DNA from: Lachnospiraceae bacterium
GTDB lineage: Bacteria; Bacillota; Clostridia; Lachnospirales; Lachnospiraceae
Length of the DNA stretch: 64,000 bases
Reading direction: 5' to 3'
Assembly: GCA_015057865.1 (NCBI GenBank)
Contig: SVDH01000001.1
Coordinates: 112,074-176,073 of the forward strand
Below the pieces are notes generated by a model. The model made no database searches. It saw only the letters and a program-made list of their open reading frames with translations, and had not been told where the DNA came from. The position numbers and the translations under genes were made by a program. Each line of letters starts with the position of its first letter. Within the stretch, counting starts at the first letter, position 1. This document shows positions 41,212 through 50,900 of the stretch, piece by piece.

Positions 41212-42206
41212 AAAAGAGATTAAAAGGCCTTCGGAAAAAAGCACTGTGCTTCGGGCTTTCACTGGCAGTCATGCTGGGGCTGGGCGTATGGGCGGCAGCA
41301 CCTGTCATGGCGGCAGATGAGGCATATGATTATACGATCCGGATTTATTCCGGCGCGCAGGGAACCTATAACGGTGAGCAGACGATTAAAGCTAATTATG
41401 GGGATAAGATTTCATTTTATCCTCAGAAGAATACGACTGTTACAGATGAAAAGTATTATGTGAAAGGAATCCGCGAAGCGGGACTTGACAATAATGAAGC
41501 AGTAGAAGAGTCAACAATAACGGTCACAGAAGATGTGGATTATGTCATCGCGTATGGCATAAAGGATAAGACCGTATCCTACACCATCAACTATGTGGAT
41601 GCGGCCGGGAATACACTGGAGGACAGTGAAACATACTATGGCAACATCGGAGACAAGCCGGTTATCGCGTTTCTGTATATCGAAGGTTATCAGCCGCAGG
41701 CGTATAACCTGACCAAAACCCTTTCTGAAAACGAAGGGGAGAATCAGTTTACGTTCGTATATACGGCCAATCCGACTGAAACCACGACAACCGTCACGAC
41801 CACGACGACAACAACGACAACTGTCGCAGGTACTGGTACCGGTGGCACAGGCGGCACAGGAACCGCTGGTACAGCTGCAGGTGGCACGGGAACCGGCGGA
41901 GTAGCCGGTGGCGCAGGCGGCGCCGGAACAGGTACCGGGGACGCTGGCACAACAGGGCCGGCCGATATCGTAGACCTGGATGATCAGGATGTACCATTGG
42001 CAGGTGTAAACGATGGAAACGGCGGCAATGGTGATGACAACAGCGCAGTCGGAGAAGAGACTATCAACAATGAAAAGCCGCCGCTTGGAAAACTGTCTAC
42101 CGCAGCGAAAGCTGCTATCGGCGTAATCATCGCAGCGGCGATCATCGTGCTGATCATCGCACTGGCAATGCGTGCCCGCAAGCGGAAGAACGAAGAAGAA
42201 ACATAA
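41208..42206 (+). CDS. membrane-anchored surface protein with MucBP-like domain and Thr/Gly-rich stalk
   Basis: A 332-aa surface protein. Signal peptide 1-36. The N-terminal domain (37-120) is unrecognised. About 122-187 resembles a MucBP repeat (VSYTINYVDAAGNTLEDSETYYGNIGD ...). A threonine run (190-205) and a Gly/Thr-rich low-complexity stalk (207-245) follow. The C-terminus is a membrane helix (about 300-322) with a basic tail. A VPLAG tract at about residue 262 is far from the helix, so sortase anchoring is doubtful. MucBP-type domains often contact host mucins or glycans, but binding here is inference. Confidence 0.7.
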   Translation: MKKRLKGLRKKALCFGLSLAVMLGLGVWAAAPVMAADEAYDYTIRIYSGAQGTYNGEQTIKANYGDKISFYPQKNTTVTDEKYYVKGIREAGLDNNEAVEESTITVTEDVDYVIAYGIKDKTVSYTINYVDAAGNTLEDSETYYGNIGDKPVIAFLYIEGYQPQAYNLTKTLSENEGENQFTFVYTANPTETTTTVTTTTTTTTTVAGTGTGGTGGTGTAGTAAGGTGTGGVAGGAGGAGTGTGDAGTTGPADIVDLDDQDVPLAGVNDGNGGNGDDNSAVGEETINNEKPPLGKLSTAAKAAIGVIIAAAIIVLIIALAMRARKRKNEEET

Positions 42207-42291
42207 AACATATTTAAAGAGACAAAAGAACCCTGTAAATAGACAGATTAAGTACCAACAGCAATCTGGAAAAGATGTTGAGGACTGACAG

Positions 42292-45200
42292 ATGATGAAA
42301 AAATGGATCGAGTTATTAAAAAAGAAAAAAACGGCTATGACAATCGCGATGATACTCGTCGTATTTGTCACAACATATGCTTTGATCCTGCCGGCATTAA
42401 CGATCGAAAAGAGTGCAGCCAGTGAAGAGGCTGGCATCGTTCTGGATCAGGAAGCGGCGCATCAGACAGATGCGGAAGTCCTCACGGCAGAGAATGATGC
42501 TGTGGAAGATGAACAAGAAACTGAGGTACCGGCTGATGTTGTGGTTGATACACAGGCAGTTTCTGACACATCTGATACTGATGCAGAAAAAGACACATCC
42601 GCAGTTGCTGAAAATACAGCAGCGGATGCTGTCGCTATGCCCGCACAGGACTTCGAGCAGGAGTTAAAAGAAGAGGGAATCACTGTCTTCGTAAAAGCCA
42701 AAGAAGGCGCGTTGCCGGAAGGCACCACGATGAAAGCTGAGCCAGTAAGTGACCAGGAGACTCTGGACAAAATCACTGATGCGGCACAGAAAGAAGCCGG
42801 CGATGACACCAGAATCAAAGAGGTACAGGCAGTCGACATCTCCTTCTGGAATAACGATGAAGAAATCGAACCAAAAGAGAATGTTTATGTAACGATCGCA
42901 TCTTCCCTGATCGAAGATGCTGAGGAAAACGAACCCATCATTGTCCACGTAAACGACGATGACAGCGACAAAGTTGCTGACAATAAGAAAGGCAAGGCTG
43001 AAGTTGTCAAAGCGATGACAGACAAGCAGCTGAAGAAGGAAGACATCTCACCGGCTGATGACGAGATCGTGTTTGAAGCAGATCAGTTTTCTGTATACGG
43101 CGTCGCGTATACGGTGGATTTCCATTGGGAAGTTGATGGTGAAATTTACGAGTTTTCACTTCCGGGAGGCGGATTCGTTAGTTTTACACAGCTCGTGGAA
43201 ATCCTAGGTGTGGCTAAAAACGATGTACAGAGTGAAAACATAGAACAGTCGACAGAAATTCAAAACGCTGAGGCTTTTGAAAGCAAGCCTGCCGACAGTG
43301 CTGATGTACAGGATGATTCAGCTATTCTGCTGGATGATATCTCGATTAGTGAGGAAACCAAAAAGTTTGTTGCAGATGTAGAAAATGTGGAATTCAGTTC
43401 ACCAGAATTAGTCTGGGTTGGGAAAATCGATGAGAATACTACCGTTGGACAGATAAAGGACGAATACAAACTTGAGTGTGAGTATAGTTATCGTCTGACT
43501 TGGGATGAAATCGAAAAAATCAATGCTACAGTCATTGAAAAGGGGGATTGGGGAATTATTTCTCTGAAAGCCTTTGATACAAACGAGCAGCTCAAGGTTA
43601 CGATGAAGGATGGACGTGAGTTCATCATCGAAGTTACGGACTATGCTAAATACGAGCCTGTGGAGAATGATGGTGTTACGATACCGAATCCTAACGGAAC
43701 TACTATAAATTTGTTCGATTATTGGGTTGACAGCAATTTGAAGGACAGAACAGGGAAATCGGCATGGCCCGGATATAATGGAAATAATTATACTTCTACA
43801 TGGCATCATGGCCAAGAGCTTTTGGGCAGTGGTAACAATAAAGGCATTAACAGCTGGTCGGGTAATGTAAATGAAGGTCATGCTTTAAAATTCAATCCTT
43901 CAGATCATCATACGGTTATTGACGGTAATTATAATAATTGGCGTACACGCAGTGAAAATGGAAGCCCAAGAATAAATAGCTGGCAGGGGGATGCCGATCC
44001 ATTGCAGGGTTTGGTAGAACCCACCCTGAACAGCGAGGGATACCCTACACTTACGAATAATAGCGACCTTGGCACCAACGGAGAAAAATTGAACTATCTC
44101 TTTGATGGTACCTCTGGTGATAATATGGGTAAAGCAGTGCATCCCGGTGTTGATGGTCTGTTATATGTGGACAAAGACGGATACTACACCTACGATAGCC
44201 GTGATTTTACAGCTACCTACAACGGAGACACAGCCAAGACGTTTACTCTGGCACCTCAGACCGCTGCAGAAGGCAGCGGACCTCGTGGGTTCTGGCCATT
44301 TGGTTCGGAAAAATTCTGGTTTGGCATGCATTTGAAAGTGGACTTTTCCATGCCGTTCAACGGACAAGTCCTTAATCCTTCAGGTGTATATAAAGATATG
44401 GAGTTCTCCTTCTCAGGTGATGATGACACGTGGATTTATGTAGATGGTATCCTTGTTGGTGATGGAGGCGGTGTTCATAACCGAACGGAGATAGATGTCA
44501 ATTTCCGGACAGGTACTGTGTATGTAACAGGAAAGAATGATCCAAGCTATACAGGAACTTTCGAGCAAACAACTTATTTGGAGGACTACTACCGAAATGC
44601 AGGCAGATTTAATCCGGATGATTGGACTCCTGTCCTGAATGATCAAGGAGAGATCGTTTACAGAACAGTAAATGGAACTAGTCAACCTGTGCTGACATTC
44701 AAAAACGGCACTGATCACAATCTCCAAATGTTCTATATGGAGCGTGGTGGTGGATACTCCAACTTGATGATTCATTATAATCTGATTTCGACTACTGATT
44801 TTTCGGCGCATAAGTCCTACCATAATACAGATGGAAGTGTGCTGAGAAGAAATGATTATAAGTTTGAATTGATCGGGTACGATAATCCCGAATATGCATC
44901 TGAGGACGAGCTTGTTCATGCTATCATGCCGGATGCCATTCCCTGGGATGACTCAAAACCATTAGGAACTTTTGAAAATCCGCTTTGGAACGATGTAGAG
45001 GCTACAGGAACGACTCCCGCAGGTAAGTCTTTGATTATCGGTAATACGGAAGACGGTAATGTCAACTTCGGTAATAAGGAGATATCTTCTGCATATGCCG
45101 GAAAATCATATAAGTATATGGTACGTGAGATTGTTCCAGATAATGCTGTTAATGTGGACGGTGTCGAATGGAGAAATGCTTCCGAAGAGGTGAAGCAGGA

Positions 45201-47880
45201 AGGCGGTTTTTCCTTAGGAGGTATAACGTACGATTCCAGAGTATACTATTTCATCGGTACTGTGGTGGAAACTGCTCCGGGTTCCGGAAAGTATAAAATG
45301 GTAAAGCAGCGCTTTCTTGATCCGGAATGCACACAACCTGATCCTGCGAATTTCCACAGTTTTGTAAACGGAGCAGAAATACCAGTCTCACTGAAGGTTA
45401 TTAAAAAGAGCAACGATACCCAATCACTGCTTGACGGGGCTGTATTCTCCCTTACCAGGGCTATGCAGAATGCGGATGATAAATGGGTGGTGCGCGAGTG
45501 GGAAAACAGTAATCACACGACTCAGCACGCGCAGCCTGTCACTGAAACTACATCAAGCGGAACGCTGACATTTAACAACCTGGCTGAGGGACATTATATC
45601 CTTGAAGAACTGCAAGCTCCTGTGGGGTATCAGAAGGGTGATCCAAGCCGCTGGCTGCTTACGCTTGAGAAACAGGATTCTGCAACAAAGATTCTCCTAG
45701 TGCCGTATATTACACCTTTGGATGCAGAGGGAAATACGAACGGCAGCAGAGTCCAGCTTAACCCGCCGAACGACGAGAATATCATAGAATACGAAGTGTT
45801 GAATGGCCCGCTGCCGCCGATCGATCTTTCTCTTCAAAAGAAGTGGAATGATAACGGCGATACAAGCGTGCCTGAAGACGCACAGGCGACTTTCGAACTA
45901 CACAGGATCAAGACGATAGCACCAGTAAATGTACAGCTGTTGGATAGTCAGGGAAAAAAGGTTGATGAGATAACGGCGTATGTAGGCGATACGATAAAGA
46001 TCTATGACACAGAGACGAACACTGCGAATGCTTTTAAGCATCACACGTCGACTCCAAGCTTTTTTGATCCTGATTGGACAAGATCCAGAAACGACACTAT
46101 TAGACCAAACGACTCTGGATGGGAAATACGAACCAGAACAGTGTATGATTGGAACTGGGGCTCGTGGAGTATGACAGAAAGCAGTTCAACAAGTACCTCG
46201 AACGGCCAGTACACAGTGAAGCAGGCAGATGTTACTGCTGGCGTCGTGCAGCTGCGATTAAGTGAAAACTACATGGCATCGCAAACATATGGTTTTGACA
46301 AGCTGCCAAAACTCTATATCTCCAACAGTGCAAGTGGTTCGACAACGGTGGATGAGGTTATAAGCACCTTCACCTTGAAAGCACAAAATGGAGACGGTGA
46401 TGCAGGAGATCCCTGGAAAAAGTCGTTCGACGACCTTCCGCTTGTGGATGAGAACGGTCATCCCTATAACTATTACTTCAAGGAAGTTAGTCATTTGCCC
46501 GCCAACTTTAATGTACAGACTGTTGAAGGCAATATGGGAACTGCCGCAAGTCCGCTTACTGAAAGCGGGGATGTTGTTGTTACAAACAAAACACCTGAGT
46601 TACCTAACATCACAGCCTCCAAGGTCTGGAAGGATGAAAATGGAAATATTATAGATGATGAATCTGGTCTTGATGGGCTGGAAGTTAAACTGACCCTATA
46701 TAAAGGAGCATCACCAGCTCCTTCGACAGAAGTAAAGAAAGGGGAAGTGACCAGAACGGTTTCTGGTAATGATTCTACAACCTGGTACCTGCTTGACGAA
46801 GATGCAGATGTTACGGACTATACAGTTAAGGAAACTGAGGTGAAGATCCCAGGCGGAGATTTCATCCCCGTGACTCCTGATGCGAATCCTTCGGATAATC
46901 CTTTCGGAGGAAAAGTGAGCGGATCTTCATCGACTGGTTACACAGTCACAAATCAACTACCAGAGACAGAAATCTCAGTAACCAAGCAGTGGAAAGACGG
47001 AACTACCACGAATGCTGACAAGGTGTTTGAAGAAGCTAAAACTATCAATTTCACTTTGCATCAGAAACTTGGCAGCAATGGAGGCTCACCTTATACGATT
47101 GAAGGTCAGCCTGTCAGAGGTACAGTGACATACACACCGGCAAGCGGATCAACTGCGGCTTCTTGGAGCACTGAATCTATTAGTAATCTGCCGAAGTATG
47201 TGTATTCGGACGGAAACTGGCTTGAGGCAACGTACTATCCGGTCGAAGATGCTATAGATGGTGTTGCGATTACTTATCAGAAAAAAGGCGGAAATGCATC
47301 CGAAGAGCCATCAGATGCTGCAGTTACAACCGGAGCAGTTACCATTATCAATACAGATATTGTTGTTCCGCTTAAGATCGTAAAGGTTGAAAAAGACCAC
47401 CCGGAAACAGGCCTTGCTGGGGCAAAATTCCAGCTGACCAGAAAGCTTTCCGGAGAGGGTGGTTTTACTAAATTTGTTCACGATGATTTTGAAGAGGATC
47501 CGGACAACGGTAATAAAAAGACTGGACCTTTCACAGTGTCCTCAACAGACGGAATCATTCTTGAAGGGCTGCTTCCCGGTGAATATAGGATTGAGGAAAA
47601 GCAGGCTCCAGATGGATACGTTATTACTCTTCAGCCATTCACGTTTACCGTGAATGCCGATGGTACGATTACGTCAACGGATGCAGACACATCACTTGTT
47701 TTGCCTCTAGAGAAAAGCGGAACGGGTCCTGAAGGATTCCAGATTGCCAACGTCCCCGGCGCGGCCCTTCCGAACGCCGGCGGCCCGGGTACACGGCTCT
47801 TTACGATTCTTGGCGCAATTATAGTCGCAGGAGCAGGATTGTTGTTGTGGAATAGAAAGAGGCATAAAGCAGAGTTTTAA
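42292..47880 (+). CDS. giant LPXTG-type adhesin A (PA14/fibro-slime plus Cna-B repeats)
   Basis: An 1862-aa cell-wall protein. The atypical signal peptide KKWIELLKKKKTAMTIA ... TTYALILPALTIEK is shared with the two paralogues. About 30-265 is the conserved acidic N-terminal module (AVDISFWNNDEEIEP ... IVFEADQFSVYG). About 665-835 is a PA14/fibro-slime carbohydrate-binding-type region with SGDDDTWIYVDGILVGDGGGVHN and FYMERGGGYSN. From about 1030 on come Cna-B/SpaA repeats (ITASKVWKDENG, ISVTKQWKDG, GEYRIEEKQAPDGY with an E-box). It ends in LPNAGG, a helix and RKRHKAEF. Such domains suggest a long stalk with a binding head. A 6-7 A tract follows the start (codons 9-13). Confidence 0.9.
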   Translation: MMKKWIELLKKKKTAMTIAMILVVFVTTYALILPALTIEKSAASEEAGIVLDQEAAHQTDAEVLTAENDAVEDEQETEVPADVVVDTQAVSDTSDTDAEKDTSAVAENTAADAVAMPAQDFEQELKEEGITVFVKAKEGALPEGTTMKAEPVSDQETLDKITDAAQKEAGDDTRIKEVQAVDISFWNNDEEIEPKENVYVTIASSLIEDAEENEPIIVHVNDDDSDKVADNKKGKAEVVKAMTDKQLKKEDISPADDEIVFEADQFSVYGVAYTVDFHWEVDGEIYEFSLPGGGFVSFTQLVEILGVAKNDVQSENIEQSTEIQNAEAFESKPADSADVQDDSAILLDDISISEETKKFVADVENVEFSSPELVWVGKIDENTTVGQIKDEYKLECEYSYRLTWDEIEKINATVIEKGDWGIISLKAFDTNEQLKVTMKDGREFIIEVTDYAKYEPVENDGVTIPNPNGTTINLFDYWVDSNLKDRTGKSAWPGYNGNNYTSTWHHGQELLGSGNNKGINSWSGNVNEGHALKFNPSDHHTVIDGNYNNWRTRSENGSPRINSWQGDADPLQGLVEPTLNSEGYPTLTNNSDLGTNGEKLNYLFDGTSGDNMGKAVHPGVDGLLYVDKDGYYTYDSRDFTATYNGDTAKTFTLAPQTAAEGSGPRGFWPFGSEKFWFGMHLKVDFSMPFNGQVLNPSGVYKDMEFSFSGDDDTWIYVDGILVGDGGGVHNRTEIDVNFRTGTVYVTGKNDPSYTGTFEQTTYLEDYYRNAGRFNPDDWTPVLNDQGEIVYRTVNGTSQPVLTFKNGTDHNLQMFYMERGGGYSNLMIHYNLISTTDFSAHKSYHNTDGSVLRRNDYKFELIGYDNPEYASEDELVHAIMPDAIPWDDSKPLGTFENPLWNDVEATGTTPAGKSLIIGNTEDGNVNFGNKEISSAYAGKSYKYMVREIVPDNAVNVDGVEWRNASEEVKQEGGFSLGGITYDSRVYYFIGTVVETAPGSGKYKMVKQRFLDPECTQPDPANFHSFVNGAEIPVSLKVIKKSNDTQSLLDGAVFSLTRAMQNADDKWVVREWENSNHTTQHAQPVTETTSSGTLTFNNLAEGHYILEELQAPVGYQKGDPSRWLLTLEKQDSATKILLVPYITPLDAEGNTNGSRVQLNPPNDENIIEYEVLNGPLPPIDLSLQKKWNDNGDTSVPEDAQATFELHRIKTIAPVNVQLLDSQGKKVDEITAYVGDTIKIYDTETNTANAFKHHTSTPSFFDPDWTRSRNDTIRPNDSGWEIRTRTVYDWNWGSWSMTESSSTSTSNGQYTVKQADVTAGVVQLRLSENYMASQTYGFDKLPKLYISNSASGSTTVDEVISTFTLKAQNGDGDAGDPWKKSFDDLPLVDENGHPYNYYFKEVSHLPANFNVQTVEGNMGTAASPLTESGDVVVTNKTPELPNITASKVWKDENGNIIDDESGLDGLEVKLTLYKGASPAPSTEVKKGEVTRTVSGNDSTTWYLLDEDADVTDYTVKETEVKIPGGDFIPVTPDANPSDNPFGGKVSGSSSTGYTVTNQLPETEISVTKQWKDGTTTNADKVFEEAKTINFTLHQKLGSNGGSPYTIEGQPVRGTVTYTPASGSTAASWSTESISNLPKYVYSDGNWLEATYYPVEDAIDGVAITYQKKGGNASEEPSDAAVTTGAVTIINTDIVVPLKIVKVEKDHPETGLAGAKFQLTRKLSGEGGFTKFVHDDFEEDPDNGNKKTGPFTVSSTDGIILEGLLPGEYRIEEKQAPDGYVITLQPFTFTVNADGTITSTDADTSLVLPLEKSGTGPEGFQIANVPGAALPNAGGPGTRLFTILGAIIVAGAGLLLWNRKRHKAEF

Positions 47881-47942
47881 TAATTTATGAGCAGGATAAG
47901 AAATCTGCAGCAATCTGAAAAGGCGAGAAGGATTGATGAATT

Positions 47943-50900
47943 ATGAAGAAATGGATCTCGACATTAAAAAAGAAAAAAACGGCTATGACGATCGCGTCGG
48001 TACTGGTGGTATTTGTTATGGTTTTTACGTTGATCTCCCCAGCCATAGCGATCGAGAAGAGTACGGCAAGTGAAGAAGCCGGGATCGTACTGGATCAGGG
48101 TGCGACAAATGATGCAGAAGCTGTCATAGTAGAAACGGATGCTGCCCAAATGGATGCTGCCGTAACAGAAGAGGCAGCAACTGACACGAAGGCAGATGTC
48201 AAAGCTGAAAAAGCTTCCGAAGCCACATCCGCAGCTGTAGAAGAAACAGAAGATGATGCGGACGAAATTGCTATGCCCGAGCAGAACTTCGAAAAAGAGC
48301 TGAAGAAGGAAGGCATCACCGTCTATGTGAAAGCTGAAGAAGGCGCACTTCCGAAAGGAACAACAATGGAAGTCGAAGCAGTCGATGACAAAGACGTCTT
48401 GGACAAGATCTCTGCAGAGGCTGAGAAGAAGGCCGACAAAGACACAACAATCGGTGACATCCAGGCAGTCGACATCTCCTTCTGGAATGACGGAAAAGAG
48501 ATCGAGCCGGAAGAGAACGTTTATGTAACGATCGCATCTGACCTGATCAAAGATACCGATGAGCAGATGATCATCCATGTCAATGACACAGACAGCGACA
48601 AGGTAGCTGACAACCAGAAGGGCAAAGCTGAAGTCGTTAAACCGATGACAGAGAAGCAACTGGAGAAGAAGGATATCACCCCGGCCGAAGACGAGATCGT
48701 GTTTGAAGCGGATCAGTTCTCGGTGTATGGCATTGTGGGAACGGAAGTCATTAGTGGAGGTGATGAGACCTTCAATATCACACAGGATGGATGGACAGTC
48801 ACGGTTCATACGCCTGAAGGAGCTTTTCCATCCGGGACGGAGATGAGGATTGAGAGAGTCTCTGATCCGGAAGTGCTTGTAAAACTTATGTCTGCTCTTG
48901 ACAGTCGTAAGGTGTATGACATTGCTGCAGTAGATATTAGCTTTTTCTATAAGGGCGAAGAGATTGAGCCAGCGAAAAAAGTTGATGTAACCCTGAAATC
49001 AAATCTTCTCTCAGCAGATCAATATCAGATTGTTCACTTAAAGAACGATGAAGAGGCAGAGATTATACGAGATGCTTCTACAGAATATGGCAAAGCTGAG
49101 TTCACTCTTGATAGCTTTTCGCCGGTAGCTTCTGCCATTGAACAAGACCATGTCGATAAGAGTGCGTTCAAAGCGTTTGATGGATCCACAAACGACACTT
49201 ATATTAGTGGACAGCCAGCGAATGACCTTACACCTGGTGCACCGGCATCTGTTGTACCTGTTATCCCGGGATATGTATTTGTTAATGCTACTATCAATGA
49301 CGGGACTACAGGCGAAGTAGCGGCAAGTAATGTTGAAGTAACATATTTCGGAAGCTTCATTTCTGACGGCATAACCTATGTATATTACAGAACAGAAACT
49401 GACACAATGGACCTCATCGTCCACGTTCAGGACAACGAATTTATTCAGCTGAACTATTTGCCTGAAGATAACTATTATAATATCAATTACAGAATTGAAG
49501 GTGACAAATCCGAGACAAGTGTGGATGAAGTTTTTGGAACAGACCGTACAACAAGAGCTGTTAATAATTCATCTGATATTGGATATACGGTAACAATTCC
49601 TCGCGGTTATACAGCGACTGTGACCAGAAATGGAACGACTGTCGCCACACTTGGCGTAGAGCCCACATATACTGTTTTTAATAATAAGATTATTACAAAG
49701 AACGGAGAGTTAACTCTTACCGATACATACACCATTCCTAAAACAAACACAGATCAAAATATTGTTGTTACACTAACCAAAAGAACAAGCTATACATTCG
49801 ATGCATCGAAATTCCTGAGTACTGTATATACTGGCGGAAACTCAACAACAATGGGTGACAATACAGTTAATACAAACAGCAGTGCACGTATTCAGGGTGA
49901 TGGAACCTTAGGAAGATCGGGGACTAACAAGGGTAAAAAAGCTTTCACTGGCAATGAGGTGAGCTGGACTTTTACTACAAATAATACAGAAAATTCTCAT
50001 TGGCTTCTCGATGCGTTACAGATCAATGGAACAGATATCAATGTTCCGTATGGTGACAGTGGTCCTGTGACAAAGACAACAGAATTACCTAGCGGTGCAG
50101 TTGTGACAGTAACTTTGAATTCCGTTACTGGAACTGGCAGAAATGCCAGAAGGAACTATACAATTACTGTTTCCAATGTCTATGAGGATGTAGTTATTTC
50201 AGGAGGCAATATCTATAATGCCGATAACTCGGTTGAGATTATCACAGAAGTTCTTAGCAACGTAGATTATTCCTTCTATGGATTTAGCTCATCTGATAAT
50301 GCATATAGCAGCTCAGTTCTTCCTGGTTGGGTAAGCTGGGGAGAAGGCGAACCAATAGGAGAACTTACATCTGGATCACCTCAAAACAGTGGAACATATC
50401 ATATGTATTGGTTTGGTAATAATACGACCAATAATGGTATGCGATTTACTGTTAAACCGGGATATATAAATCCTGAACTTGCATTCGTCACAAGCACAGA
50501 GAGGGATCTTCATAATTATGTGAATGGGTTAAGCTTTGGTTCTATGTCGGACGAAAACGGAAAGTATTATCCGATTACTAGCAGCCCTAACAGTAATGGC
50601 TATTATGTTTTCACCATTACTGGTATGGGAAGCAATAAGCTTGCTCTACTCCGGATTCGCGCTGAACTTGCTGAGTATGGTGTCACCTATAGCTCTGGTG
50701 GCGTAACCACCACAGCAGGTACAATGCCTGAAAATGACTATGGTTACAATGTTGAAAACAAAGATACTATTGTTCTTTCTTCCAACATTCCTGTAGATAG
50801 CTCGGGAAATCAGACGTTCTCATATTATTGGACAATTCAGGGTGGCGGAAACACCCAGTATGCTCCGGGACAGTCAATTCCTCTTGCAGATGTAGCGCAA

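Noticed and set aside
41511..42437. 308-codon minus-strand frame spanning the MucBP-like gene and the start of adhesin A
   Set aside because: It is low-complexity Cys/Ser/Gly sequence, the complement of the Thr/Gly-rich stalk.
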